From PALSA-612 sp963755155 (GTDB lineage: Bacteria; Actinomycetota; Thermoleophilia; Gaiellales; Gaiellaceae): a stretch of 64,000 bases of DNA. Shown here piece after piece: positions 9,412-18,373 of this stretch. The notes under the pieces were generated by a model, which worked only from the letters and a program-made list of their open reading frames with translations, ran no database searches and was not told the DNA's origin. A program made the position numbers and the translations under genes. Each line of letters begins with the position of its first letter. The stretch's first letter is position 1. The stretch covers positions 124,001 to 188,000 of the forward strand of contig CAVWIV010000004.1 of assembly GCA_963755155.1 (NCBI GenBank), written 5' to 3'.

Positions 9412-9828
9412 TTAGGCGGGTACCTCTGCCATCGGCGTGCGCACGACGCTGAGGCCGATCGGCTGCAGCGGCTGCTCGAAGACGTGCTCGAGCTCGGCGG
9501 CGGCGAAGAAGCCGACGACCTTCAACGTTGTGTCGCCGGTGTTGTAGACCGCGTGGGGCACGAGCTCGGGCACGACCGCGAGACTTCCCGCATCGAGCTC
9601 CACACGCTCGCCACCGACCTCCGCCTCGCCCGTGCCGGCGACGATGTAGAGGGTCTCCTCGGCGCCGTCCGTGTGACGCCCAAGGTGCTCACCGGGCTCG
9701 ATCTCGAAGTAGACGACCGCCGAGCTCTTCGTACCCGCCTCGGCGTGCAAGGGGAACGCCGACCGCACACGCATCGCGGCGTCCTCGTCGCTCCAGACTT
9801 CCATCAGCTCCAGCTCCCTCACGTTCAC
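9412..9828 (-). CDS. Single-domain cupin protein
   Basis: A 138-residue small cupin. The conserved motif 1 reads GEHLGRHTDGAEETLYIVAG (metal-type His and Glu present), and motif 2 is VPELVPHAVYNTG. The GTG start is preceded by a strong ribosome-binding site (AAAGGAGGT). It is divergent from a TetR regulator, with a palindrome between them, so it is probably a regulated target of that TetR protein. Small cupins of this type serve as isomerases, dioxygenases or binding proteins; no substrate can be named here. Confidence 0.8.
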   Translation of the reverse strand: MNVRELELMEVWSDEDAAMRVRSAFPLHAEAGTKSSAVVYFEIEPGEHLGRHTDGAEETLYIVAGTGEAEVGGERVELDAGSLAVVPELVPHAVYNTGDTTLKVVGFFAAAELEHVFEQPLQPIGLSVVRTPMAEVPA

Positions 9829-9846
9829 AACGACCTCCTTTTCGCG

Positions 9847-9883
9847 TTACAGGTTGTAAGACCGTAATAGATCACGCTACACT
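9847..9883. promoter_or_regulatory. TetR-type operator and -10 box in a divergent intergenic region
   Basis: A perfect inverted repeat TTACA-GGT-TGTAA lies at 9847-9859, between the cupin and TetR starts. A TACACT box at 9878-9883 precedes the TetR GTG by 7 nt, as in leaderless actinobacterial promoters. The palindrome would sit just upstream of both transcription units and is the natural candidate for autoregulation. Confidence 0.55.
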
Positions 9884-9890
9884 CTGTCAA

Positions 9891-10463
9891 GTGAAAACGA
9901 AGAGGCCGTACACGATGAAGCGACGAGCGGAGCAGCTCGACGAGACACGGCAGCGGATCGTCGACGCGACCGTGGCGCTCCATGAGGACGTCGGCCCGGC
10001 CCGGACGACTGTGACCGCGATCGCAGAGCGAGCTGGCGTGAGCCGGCCGACCGTCTACAGCCAGTTCCCCGACGACCGGTTGCTGTTCGCCGCCTGTAGT
10101 GGCCACTGGAGAGAACAGCACCCGATGCCGCAGCTCGAGGAAGGCGAGCTCGAACCCACGCTCGCCGCGCTCTACGCGTACTTCGCCGAGAACAGGCGCA
10201 TGCTCGAGAACGTCGACCGCGATGCTCGTCTCCTGCCTGCGCTGGCCGACGTGTATGGCCACGCGCTCGCCGCGCGTGCCGACGCGGCCGACCGGCATGC
10301 GGAGCGGATCGCTCCGGGCGACGAGCGCGTGCGCGCCGTCATGCAGCTCGCCTTCTCGTTCTCCACGTGGCAGACCCTCGACGCCGCAGGGCTCGATTCA
10401 GCCGGCGCGGCCTCGCTCACCGCCTCGCTCGCACACGCCGCTGCCGCTAGCGTGTCCGTGTGA
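9891..10463 (+). CDS. TetR/AcrR family transcriptional regulator
   Basis: A 190-residue regulator. The N-terminal helix-turn-helix is clear: RQRIVDATVALHEDVG, TTVTAIAERAGVSRPTVYSQF, with the usual TetR spacing. The C-terminal all-helical ligand domain is not specific. The GTG at 9891 was preferred because TACACT lies 7 nt upstream; an ATG at 9915 is possible. It overlaps folE2 by 4 bp, so regulator, folE2 and clpS form one transcript. It probably represses itself and the divergent cupin through the palindrome at 9847-9859. Confidence 0.85.
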   Translation: MKTKRPYTMKRRAEQLDETRQRIVDATVALHEDVGPARTTVTAIAERAGVSRPTVYSQFPDDRLLFAACSGHWREQHPMPQLEEGELEPTLAALYAYFAENRRMLENVDRDARLLPALADVYGHALAARADAADRHAERIAPGDERVRAVMQLAFSFSTWQTLDAAGLDSAGAASLTASLAHAAAASVSV

Positions 10464-11437
10464 GCGAGACCACGAAGCTCGACCTCACCGACGACCTCCA
10501 GGCATCGACGCCGGAAGTCCGGCTGGGCCTGTCGCGCGCCGGCGTCACCGGAGTGTCGAAGGCCGTGCGCATCGCGAGCAAGGAGTCGGAGACGGTGATG
10601 GCCGCGACCATCGACTGCACCGTCGATCTTGCGGCCGACCAGAAGGGCGTCCACATGTCGCGCTTCCCGGAGCTCTTCGACGAGGCGATCGACGGCGTCG
10701 TCGCAGAAGAGGCCCTGCTCGTCGAGCTGCTCGCCGAGCACATCGCGAGCCGCATCGTCGAGCGCCAGGAGGCGTTGCGCGCGGAGGTGACGATCCGCGC
10801 GCTGTGGCCGATTCGCCGCGAGACGCCCGTCACGCGGCTCGCGACGCAGGAGATGGTGACGCTCATCGGCATCGCCGCCGCGTCGCCTGCGCGAACGCGC
10901 CGCGTCGTCGGCGTGGAGGCGACGGGCATCAACGCGTGCCCGTGCGCGCAGGGGCTCGTGCGCGGCCGCGCCTCCGAGCGGCTGCTCGAAGCCGGCTTCG
11001 GGGAGGAGGACGTCGAGCGCATCCTCGAGCTCGTCCCCATCGCGACGCACAACCAGCGCGGCCGGGGCACGTTGCTCGTCGGCACGGATCAGCCTGTGGA
11101 CGCAGTCGATCTCGTCGACGTCGTCGAGCGGTCGATGAGCGCGCCGGTCTACGAACTGCTCAAGCGGCCCGACGAGCTCTTCGTCGTCGAGCACGCTCAC
11201 CTGCGGCCGCGGTTCGTCGAGGATTCCGTCCGCATCGCGCTCCAGGAGACCCTCGCCGCCTATCCCGCTCTCGAAGACGCCAATTTCGTCTTCTCGCGAC
11301 AGGTCAACCTCGAGACGATCCACGACCACGATGTGCTCGCCGAGCGGGCGGGAACCGTGGGGGAGCTGCGGGCCGAGCTCGAGACGGGCGCCTCGACGGG
11401 CACGCAGACCGAGCTCGCCGAGTGGCTGCGGTCCTAG
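10460..11437 (+). CDS. folE2: GTP cyclohydrolase FolE2 (type IB)
   Basis: A 325-residue GCYH-IB enzyme that opens GTP to 7,8-dihydroneopterin triphosphate, the first step to folate. Family hallmarks are present: ADQKGVHMSRF, the active-site Cys in TGINACPCAQG, ATHNQRG, and HDHDV near the C-terminus. Length matches the family. No FolE (type IA) gene is seen in this window, and the type IB enzyme is the metal-flexible alternative often kept for zinc-poor conditions; a zur locus lies 16 kb away. It begins with GTG overlapping the TetR stop and its end overlaps clpS by 16 bp. Confidence 0.92.
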   Translation: MSETTKLDLTDDLQASTPEVRLGLSRAGVTGVSKAVRIASKESETVMAATIDCTVDLAADQKGVHMSRFPELFDEAIDGVVAEEALLVELLAEHIASRIVERQEALRAEVTIRALWPIRRETPVTRLATQEMVTLIGIAAASPARTRRVVGVEATGINACPCAQGLVRGRASERLLEAGFGEEDVERILELVPIATHNQRGRGTLLVGTDQPVDAVDLVDVVERSMSAPVYELLKRPDELFVVEHAHLRPRFVEDSVRIALQETLAAYPALEDANFVFSRQVNLETIHDHDVLAERAGTVGELRAELETGASTGTQTELAEWLRS

Positions 11438-11721
11438 CGCCACCCGAGACGCGCGAGCGGGAGACGACCGGCGGCGGCACCGGCTTCGGCGCACCGTGGA
11501 ACGTCATCGTGCTCAACGACAACCACAACACGTTCGACGGTGTGGCCGCCGCGCTCTCGCGCGTGCTGCCGGGCGTCTCGTACGACCAGGGGCTCCGGCT
11601 CGCAGACCAGATCCACAACGCCGGGCAGGCCGTTGTCTGGTCAGGCCATCGCGAGCGGGCGGAGCTCTACTGGTCGGGGCTCAAGGACTCCGGCCTGACG
11701 ATGGCGCCGCTCGAGCAGTAA
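11422..11721 (+). CDS. clpS: ClpS adaptor for the Clp protease
   Basis: A 99-residue adaptor that hands N-degron substrates to ClpA/ClpC. The core is PWNVIVLNDNHNTFDGV, then ALSRVLPGVSYDQ and VVWSGHRERAELYWSGL, matching the ClpS fold. The Asn-Asp that binds the substrate amino group is in LNDN. An N-terminal extension rich in Pro and Gly precedes it, as usual. The start (GTG, 11422) was chosen as the longest in-frame codon inside the end of folE2. The 3' end overlaps the convergent plsY gene by 41 bp. Confidence 0.9.
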   Translation: MAAVLAPPETRERETTGGGTGFGAPWNVIVLNDNHNTFDGVAAALSRVLPGVSYDQGLRLADQIHNAGQAVVWSGHRERAELYWSGLKDSGLTMAPLEQ

Positions 11722-12325
11722 GCCCGCGCAGCTGCTGCCGCCAGGGTCGCGCGCGAGTCTCGGTGCCGCTCGCGAGCCTCCGGATGTTCTGGCGGTGGAG
11801 CGCGATCACCGCAGCCGCAGCCGCGCCGCCGAAGGCGATCACCGGCCACGGCTCGCCGAGCAGCCACGCGAGCAGCGGCAGGGAGCAGGCGGAGACGATC
11901 GACGCGACCGAGGCGTAGCGGGTGATGAAGAAGACGACGACCCAGACGCCGGCCGCGATCAGCCCGACGAACGGCGCGACGCCGAGAATCGTGCCGCCGG
12001 CGGTCGCGACGGCCTTGCCGCCCTTCTCGAACCCGAGAAAGATCGGCCTCGCATGCCCGACCATGGCCGCGCCCCCCGCGAGCACGCCGGCCAGCGATCC
12101 CGCCATTTGCGTTGCCACGAGCGCCGGCACGAGCCCCTTCGCGAGGTCGAAGAGCATGACGGGAACGCCGTACCGCCAGCCGAACGCACGCCAGACGTTC
12201 GACGCGCCGATGTTCCCGCTGCCGACGGTGCGAATGTCGACGTGTTTCGTCGCGCGCACGAGCCAGTACCCGAAGGGGATCGACCCGACGAGGTAGGCAG
12301 CGGCGACGAAGAGCGCCGTCGTCAT
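11681..12325 (-). CDS. plsY: Glycerol-3-phosphate acyltransferase PlsY
   Basis: A 214-residue polytopic inner-membrane enzyme that transfers acyl from acyl-phosphate to glycerol-3-phosphate in phospholipid synthesis. It has five hydrophobic helices and the three conserved loops: GSIPFGY with VGSGNIGASN, the DLAKG segment with VGH, and FEKGGKAVAT. A basic, low-complexity tail of about 25 residues follows the last helix, and its codons overlap the end of clpS on the other strand. It starts 13 bp after the SOD gene in the same direction. Confidence 0.92.
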   Translation of the reverse strand: MTTALFVAAAYLVGSIPFGYWLVRATKHVDIRTVGSGNIGASNVWRAFGWRYGVPVMLFDLAKGLVPALVATQMAGSLAGVLAGGAAMVGHARPIFLGFEKGGKAVATAGGTILGVAPFVGLIAAGVWVVVFFITRYASVASIVSACSLPLLAWLLGEPWPVIAFGGAAAAAVIALHRQNIRRLASGTETRARPWRQQLRGLTARAAPSSGRSP

Positions 12326-12338
12326 CGCGTCAGGTCGC

Positions 12339-12960
12339 CTACGGCCGAATGCCGTACGCGTCGATCCAGCCGTTCACGACCGTCCAGTCGAGATTGTCGA
12401 AGAACGCGTCGATGTACGCGCCGCGGTCGGTCTGGAAGTCGAGGAAGTACGCGTGCTCGTAGACGTCGAGGGCGACGAGCGGCGACGCGTTCCAGATGGC
12501 GAACGTGTTCTGGGCGTCGCCGATGTAGTTGAAGAGACGTCGCTCGTCCCAGTCGTACGCCGTCCAGGCCCAGCCACGGCCGGCCATGCCCGTGGCCTTG
12601 AGATCGGTGCGCCAGGCGTCGATCGAGCCGAAGTCGCGACGCACGAGCGTGCCGATCGGCCCGTCGGGGTCGCCCCCGTCGCCGCCGAGGTGCTCGAAGT
12701 AGATCTCGTGGTTCTTGACTCCGCCGATGGCGAACGTGAGGTCGACCTTGAGCGCGCGGATGTCCGAGTAGACCTGGTTCGCGGCCGACAGCGTCGATCT
12801 CGGCGAGCTTCGCGAGGATCTCGTTCCGCTTGGCCACGTACCCCTGGTAGAGCTTGTAGTGGGCCTCGATCGTCTGCCGGGAGATCCCGTCCAGCTCGAG
12901 CAGCCCGGGCTTGAGCTCGCGCGCCCCGATCTCCTGAGCGTTGAAAGCCAGCGTCGCCAT
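12339..12960 (-). CDS. Fe/Mn-type superoxide dismutase, one frameshift
   Basis: About 206 residues after correction. The metal ligands of the Fe/Mn SOD fold can be placed: a His in IEAHYKLYQGYV (first helix pair), a His in VKNHEIYFEHLGG, and Asp and His in LDVYEHAYF. The frame shifts at about 12790 in GACGCTGTCGGCC; dropping one base joins EIDA to SAANQVYSDIRAL. The protein is a divergent SOD group with shortened N-terminal histidine motif. It detoxifies superoxide in the cytoplasm (no signal peptide). A -10-like TATCCT and a GAGAGG ribosome-binding site precede the ATG. Confidence 0.82.
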
Positions 12961-13004
12961 TCGCGTCCTCTCGGTCAGTCGTTACGGTCGCGCTGAGGAT
13001 ATCG

Positions 13005-13715
13005 CTATGGCGCGACTCTGCCCGCAGCGACGAACGCCGCGTGCGTCACCGGCATCTTCTCGGCGAGGAACACCTCGACGGCCTCGGCGTAGCGGCGGAT
13101 CTCACGCTGTGCCGTCTCCGCGGCCCGCAGCGAGACGAAGTTCATGAGCGCCCGCGCATTCACCGTCCAGTAGAACTCGGTGTACGCGCCGACGGGCATC
13201 ACCGACCGCGCGAGCTCGCGCGCGACACCTGCCTCGACGAGCCGCTCGTACGTCTCGAACGCCTGGTCGTAGACGGCCTGAAGCTCCTCCCGAGTCTGCT
13301 CGGCCAGTTCCGGATCGACCGGCTCGAACGAGTAGGCGCCAGGCTTGCCGACCTGCGAGCGGACGTCGTCAGCCTCAGGCACGTAGAAGTCGCTCGTCGC
13401 CTTCGCATAGCGCATCGAGAACTCGTTGAAGGAGCCGACCCGGTGTCTCATCCATTCGCGGACTACGAAGATCGGCGCCCGGATGTGGAAGCGGAAGGCG
13501 TTGTGCTCGAACGGCGTCCCGTGCCGGTCGCGCATGAGAAAACGGACGAGCCCCTCGTCGGACTCGTCCATCTCCTCCTTGCGCCGGCCGAAGCTGACCC
13601 GGGCCGAGTTCACGACCGAGAGGTCGCTTGCCATGGCATCGTCGAGCCGGACGAAGCCATGGTCGAGGACGGCGATCGCGCCGTCAGGAATCACGCGCTG
13701 CTCGGCCGTGGCCAT
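13005..13715 (-). CDS. thyX: Flavin-dependent thymidylate synthase
   Basis: A 236-residue ThyX that methylates dUMP with methylene-tetrahydrofolate and FAD/NADPH. The diagnostic RHRxxSxNExSxR motif stands at residues 90-102 (RHRVGSFNEFSMR). The C-terminal MNFVSLR and the helix ending in LRAAETAQREIR are also typical. The ATG at 13715 was chosen over an upstream TTG because TACATT lies exactly 7 nt before it. ThyX rather than ThyA suits an organism whose folate pool is supplied through the folE2 route upstream. Confidence 0.95.
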   Translation of the reverse strand: MATAEQRVIPDGAIAVLDHGFVRLDDAMASDLSVVNSARVSFGRRKEEMDESDEGLVRFLMRDRHGTPFEHNAFRFHIRAPIFVVREWMRHRVGSFNEFSMRYAKATSDFYVPEADDVRSQVGKPGAYSFEPVDPELAEQTREELQAVYDQAFETYERLVEAGVARELARSVMPVGAYTEFYWTVNARALMNFVSLRAAETAQREIRRYAEAVEVFLAEKMPVTHAAFVAAGRVAP

Positions 13716-13745
13716 GAGCGCCAATGTACCGAGCGGACCTGTCGT

Positions 13746-14036
13746 CTAGAACGTGACTTCTTCGATGACCTCGTAGAAGCCGTCGGTGCCGACCGACTCG
13801 ACATGAGGCGCCATCGCGTCCTGGCGAGCGGAGTCGTCGCCACCCTGGTGCCCTTCCATCTCTTCCTTGCTCATCTCGACGATGCCGAACGCGATGACCT
13901 CGTCGGGGTCCTTGACGTTGCGTGCGATGTACGCGGTGACGCCGGACGGGGCGTCGCCTGTTTCCCAGGCCTGGCGCCACTCGTCGTACGAGCCGGGCTT
14001 GAGCTTCCGCGCCGTAAACGCGACCCACTTGGACAT
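13746..14036 (-). CDS. ABM-like dimeric alpha/beta-barrel protein
   Basis: A 96-residue soluble protein. The pattern of strand (MSKWVAFTARKLKP), helix (YDEWRQAW), strand (AYIARNVKDPDEVIAFGIVE) and C-terminal strand (VESVGTDGFYEVIEEVTF) fits the antibiotic-biosynthesis-monooxygenase/EthD-type ferredoxin-like fold. No heme or catalytic residue can be assigned, so the function is open. An AAGGAG ribosome-binding site lies 5 nt before the ATG. Two other proteins in the window (24932-25234 and 47747-48034) share the general fold. Confidence 0.65.
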   Translation of the reverse strand: MSKWVAFTARKLKPGSYDEWRQAWETGDAPSGVTAYIARNVKDPDEVIAFGIVEMSKEEMEGHQGGDDSARQDAMAPHVESVGTDGFYEVIEEVTF

Positions 14037-14073
14037 GAGGACTCCTTCGTGGGGAGCCCCGGACCGTACAGGG

Positions 14074-14259
14074 TTACGGATCGACGTGAAGGTCGATGCC
14101 GAGCAAGAGCAGCGGCCAGAGCAGGACGGCGAGCAGCGCAGATGCGATGCGCTTGCCGTTCTCGACGTTGTCGAAGTAGTCGTAGGCGGCGGCCATCGCT
14201 ACCCCGACCACGAGCCACAGGAGGCCGAACATGCTGATGCCGGGTCGAGCGAGTGTCAT
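14074..14259 (-). CDS. Small two-helix membrane protein
   Basis: A 61-residue hypothetical protein. Two hydrophobic segments, MFGLLWLVVGVAMAAAYDYF and ALLAVLLWPLLLLGI, are separated by a short polar turn (DNVENGKR), suggesting a helical hairpin in the membrane. The ATG at 14259 (MTLARPGIS) was preferred to one 10 codons upstream because the extra residues are not conserved-looking. It stands between the S9 peptidase and the ABM-like gene. I do not recognise a family. Confidence 0.5.
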   Translation of the reverse strand: MTLARPGISMFGLLWLVVGVAMAAAYDYFDNVENGKRIASALLAVLLWPLLLLGIDLHVDP

Positions 14260-14294
14260 GTCCAAGCCTGCCCGTTCAGGGCCCCGCAAAACCG

Positions 14295-16222
14295 CTACTT
14301 CAGGTAGCGGTCGAACCAGTCGACGACGATCTCGAGGCGCGTCACGCGGTGGAACGGCGACCCCGAGCGCGTGAGCTCATGGCTCTCCGCGGGGAAGCGC
14401 ACGAACTCCACTTCGCGCCCCAACAGGCGCAGGATCGTGAAGAGGTGCTCGGCCTGCTCGATGTTGCAGCGGAGGTCGTTCTCGGAATGAAGGATGAGCA
14501 GCGGCGTCGTGATGTTCGCCGCGTACGTCGTCGGCGACTGGTCGAGATACGGCTGGACGTCCTCGAACGGCCAGACGCCCGTGTACGCACGGTGGAACCA
14601 GCCGAAGTCGGACGATCCGAACTCGGAGAGCATGTTGTTCACTGCGCGTTCCGACAACGCCGCCTTGAAGCGGTCGGTGTGGCTGACGATCCACGAGGTC
14701 ATGTAGCCACCGTAGGAGCCGCCCATCACGCCCAGGCGATCGGGGTCGATGAAGTCGAACTGCTCGAGGGCGGCGTCCACCACCGCCATGAGGTCCTGGT
14801 AGTCGAGCGAGCCCCAGCCGTCGCCGCCGCCGACAGGCCCGCGAATCGCGCGACCCCACTCCTCGGAGTAGCCGGACGAGCCGCGCGGGTTCGAGTAGAC
14901 GACTGCGTAGCCGGCCCGCGCGTACGTCTGGAACTCGTCGAAGAACTTGTTTCCGTACTGCGTGAACGGCCCGCCGTGGATGTTGAGGAGGAGCGGATAG
15001 CGCTCGACCTTCCGCGAAATCGTGCGGCCGCACGAGCCACGCCTCCACCTCCTCGCCGTCCGGCGATGTGGCGACGAAGCGCTCGGAAGGCTGCAAGGGC
15101 GCCTGCTCGGAGAACGCGTTGCTCACGTCGGTGAGCCGGCGGTCGCCGACAAAGATCTCGTTCGGCATCGTCGGCGTCGTCGTCGAATGGACGACCACGC
15201 CGTCCACGGCGTCCATGCCGTAGACCCAGAGGTCGCCTGAGACGACCTCCTCCACGGCGCCGCCGGCCGCGGGGACGCGACGGACGTGCGTGTTGCCGTG
15301 GTCCTCGACCGCGAAGATCAGCGAGTCGCCGTCCCAGAGAGGCTCGCGGACGGCGGGAAACGGGCCGCACTGGAGGTCGAGCTCCTCGGTGAGGACTCGC
15401 CGCTCCCCCGTTGCGACGTCCACGACGGCGATGCGGTCGTGGCGAGGCCGGTCGAAGCCGCCCTCCGTCCACGTGCAGGCGATGGACGATCCGTCGGGAG
15501 ACCAGGACGGCAGGTCGTAGTAGTCGTCGTCGGGCGTGACCCGGCGCGGCTCGCCGCCGGCCGCGTCCACGACCCAGATCTGCTGGCGCAGCTGCACGTC
15601 CCAGTCGTCGTCGCGCGCCGAGGCGAAGGCGAGCTGCTTCGAGTCGGGCGACCATGACGGCGCCTCGTTCTCGAAGTCGCCGTCCGTCAGCTGCTGAGCG
15701 TCGGCGGAGCCGTCGGCCGCCACGACGAAGATGTGCGTGCGGCGATCGCCCGTCCAGCCCACCGAGTCGAGCTTGTAGCGGTGGCGCGTGAAGCGGCGTG
15801 GCAGGCGCTTCTTCTCGTCCTTCTCCTCATACGCGGGATCGGGAACGCGTGCCGCGAAGGCTATTCGGGTGCCGTCCGGCGACCACGCCGGCCGCTCGAC
15901 ATCCTCCTTGAGATCCGTGAGGCACAGAGGCTCACCGCCGTCCAGCGGCAGGACGTACAGCTGCTTCTTGTCGCCGTCACGGTTGGAGGCGAAGGCGATA
16001 CGCGTGCCGTCCGGCGACCAGCGGGGCGATGCCGTCCGCCTTCTTGCCGGCTGTCAGCTGCCGCGGCGGAGAGGAGCCGTCGACGGCGGCCAGCCAGATC
16101 GCGCTGCGGTACGTGTTCTCGTCGCGGTCGACCGAGTTGACGGCGTAGGCGACCGTCTTCCCGTCCGGTGAGAGCCGCGGGTCAGACGCCCAGACGACGT
16201 CGTAGAGATCCTCCGGGCGCAC
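14295..16222 (-). CDS. S9 prolyl oligopeptidase family peptidase, two frameshifts
   Basis: About 641 residues after correction. An N-terminal beta-propeller with WSPDG/WSPDS repeats (WD40-like PD40 blades) is followed by an alpha/beta-hydrolase domain. The catalytic serine is in MGGSYGGY, the aspartate in HSENDLRC and the histidine in ESHELTRSG. Breaks at about 16022 and 15025 are each repaired by removing one base (giving ADGSPRWSPDG and ISRKVERYPLLLNIHGGPF). There is no signal peptide, so it degrades short peptides in the cytoplasm. TAGACT lies 6 nt before the GTG start, a leaderless promoter. Confidence 0.85.
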
Positions 16223-16306
16223 GGCCCGAGTCTATGGGCAACCGATGATTTCCGGTGACCGCGTAGGTCGTACTCTATGACGACCATCTCCCCGAGGAGG
16301 ACTTCG

Positions 16307-17064
16307 ATGCCCACACCGACACTCGTAATCGGAGCGCCCTGCTGGATCGACCTTTACAGCTCGGACACTGACAAGGCCACCGAGTTCTACGGCGGGCTCT
16401 TCGGCTGGACGAAGGAGATCCCGAGCCAGGACTTCGGCGGCTACTTCACGTTCCTGAAGGACGGCAAGCACATCGGTGGCTGCATGGCGAACACCGGCGA
16501 GGAGGGCCACCCGGACTCGTGGACGGTCTACCTCACCACGGACGACGTCGAGCGCACCGCGAGGAACGCCATCGCGAAGGGCGGCCAGGTGCACATGGAG
16601 CCGATGCAGGTCGCCGAGAACGGCTGGTTCACAATCATCGGCGACCCGGGCGGCGCGGGCATCGGCGCGTGGCAGGCCGACCAGGTCACGGGCTTCGAGA
16701 TCTGGAACGAGCCCGGCGCGCCGAGGTGGTTCGAGCTGGAGACGCCGCAGTACGACGCCGCCGTCGACTTCTACCGCGACGTCTTCAAGTGGAACACCCA
16801 CACGTTCAGCGACACGCCCGAGTTTCGCTACACGACTCTTCGCGCGGGCGAGCCGACGACCTCGCGGGCATCCAGAACATGCCCGAGGGAACGCCGAGCG
16901 GGTGGACGATCTACTTCGGCGTCGACGACACCGATGCCGCCCTCGAGCGGGTCGTCGAGCTCGGCGGCAGCGTAACGCAGCCGGCCCAGGATACGCCGTA
17001 CGGCCGTCTCGCGCAGGCGGCCGATCCCACCGGCACGTCGTTCAAGCTGATGGCGAGCGCCTAG
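16307..17064 (+). CDS. Two-domain VOC (glyoxalase/bleomycin-resistance fold) protein, one frameshift
   Basis: About 252 residues in two VOC modules. Each begins with a CWIDLYSSD or RWFELETPQ strand and the YGGLFGW / YRDVFKW helix typical of the family, as in actinobacterial hydroxylase-like VOC proteins. A break at about 16858 needs one base added (or two removed) to join LRAGE to DDLAGIQNMP. The ATG at 16307 has GAGGAGG 8 nt upstream. Substrate and metal cannot be assigned. The TAG stop shares CTAG with the convergent yjbQ gene. Confidence 0.78.
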
Positions 17065-17447
17065 CCGAGCAACGTCAGCGCGAAGTCGGCGGAGGCGTCG
17101 CCGTTGAAGCCGAACAGCAATACGCGCTGCCACTGGCCGAGGCACAGCCGGCCGTCCACGAAGGGAATCTGCTCCATCCGCGAGCCGAGCAGGGCAACGA
17201 TGAGGCGCTCGCGCTCCGTGACGTCGTGGGGGACGAGCCGCGAGAGCATCGCCTCGAAGTCGTGGAAGAACCCCGACTCGCGCTCCGTCACGCGCACGAC
17301 GGCCAGCGGCGACGTGGCGGCCACGTACGCGAGCCCGGCCTCGTGCCCCGAGTCGGAGATCGCCCTCGACACGTCGTTCGTGATGTCGAAGACGGACAGA
17401 GTCGGCAGGGCGGCTGCGACCGACCTCGGGATCTCGACGGATGTCAC
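17061..17447 (-). CDS. yjbQ: YjbQ/UPF0047 family protein
   Basis: A 128-residue UPF0047 protein. The C-terminal signature is clear: LLGSRMEQIPF, DGRLCLGQWQRVLLFGFNG. Family members have been linked to secondary thiamine-phosphate synthase activity. Here the usual HTTA active-site histidine segment is replaced by TSPLAVVRV and the usual Asn-His-containing segment is VPHDVTERERL, so catalysis is doubtful. It is the last gene of the hopanoid operon and overlaps ispH by 4 bp; a role in that pathway is not known. Its stop shares CTAG with the VOC gene. Confidence 0.75.
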   Translation of the reverse strand: MTSVEIPRSVAAALPTLSVFDITNDVSRAISDSGHEAGLAYVAATSPLAVVRVTERESGFFHDFEAMLSRLVPHDVTERERLIVALLGSRMEQIPFVDGRLCLGQWQRVLLFGFNGDASADFALTLLG

Positions 17448-18373
17448 GACGCCAACACCTCCTTCGGGAGGCGAAAGTGGACGTCCTCGCGGGCGACGGT
17501 GACGTCCTCTACGTCGGCGTAGCCACGGCCTGCGAGATCGCGGAGCACGCTCTGCACGAGCTCCTCGGGCGTGGACGCGCCGGCGGTGAGCCCGACGATC
17601 TCGTGCCCCGCCACCAGCTCGGCGGAGAGCGCCGTCTCACCGTCGACGAGAGCCGCCTCGGCGCCCGCCACGCGCGCCACCTCGACGAGCCGGTTCGCGT
17701 TCGAGCTCGTCGGCGAGCCGATGACGAGGATGAGCGTCCCGCCGAGGCGCACGATCTCCTTCACCGCGTCCTGGCGGTTCTGCGTCGCGTAACAGATGTC
17801 GTCCGCGCCGGGACGCGTGAGCGAGCCGAACCGATCCTCGAGCGCGGAGACCGTCGACGCGACGTCGTCGAGCGAGAGCGTCGTCTGGGAGATGACGGCG
17901 ATGGGCTTGCCGTCCGCCTCGAGCCCGGCCGCGTCCTCGGGCGACTCGATGACGACGATCTGGTCCGGGCGCTCGCCCTTCGTCCCGATCACCTCGACGT
18001 GGTCGGCATGGCCGATGAGCGCGACGAGGTGCCCCGAGTCGGCGTACCGGCGCGCTTCAGCGTGCACCTTCGACACGAGCGGGCAGACGGCATCGACGAC
18101 GCGCAGGCCGCGCGCCTCACAGTTTTCGAGGACAGACGGCGCGACACCGTGCGCCGAGAGCACGCAGATCTCCCCCGGCGGAACGTCGTCCTCGGAGTCG
18201 ACGAAGACCGCGCCGAGCCCCTCGAGCCTGCGCACCACGTTGTCGTTGTGGACGATCTCGTGCCGGACGTAGATCGGCGGCCCGTGCGCCTCGAGCAGCC
18301 GCTCGACGATCTCGATCGCCCGGTCGACACCTGCGCAGAACGACCGCGGCGCGGCCAGGAGGACGCGGTTCAC
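17444..18373 (-). CDS. ispH: 4-hydroxy-3-methylbut-2-enyl diphosphate reductase
   Basis: A 309-residue iron-sulfur enzyme, last step of the MEP pathway, making IPP and DMAPP. The three cluster cysteines are Cys13 (SFCAGV), Cys97 (DAVCPLV) and Cys194 (DICYATQNRQ); the HADHVEVIGTKG segment carries the catalytic region. The GTG at 18373 overlaps the hpnG stop by 4 bp; an upstream GTG is less likely. In this operon ispH supplies isoprenoid precursor to the squalene/hopene steps encoded upstream. Confidence 0.95.
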   Translation of the reverse strand: MNRVLLAAPRSFCAGVDRAIEIVERLLEAHGPPIYVRHEIVHNDNVVRRLEGLGAVFVDSEDDVPPGEICVLSAHGVAPSVLENCEARGLRVVDAVCPLVSKVHAEARRYADSGHLVALIGHADHVEVIGTKGERPDQIVVIESPEDAAGLEADGKPIAVISQTTLSLDDVASTVSALEDRFGSLTRPGADDICYATQNRQDAVKEIVRLGGTLILVIGSPTSSNANRLVEVARVAGAEAALVDGETALSAELVAGHEIVGLTAGASTPEELVQSVLRDLAGRGYADVEDVTVAREDVHFRLPKEVLAS

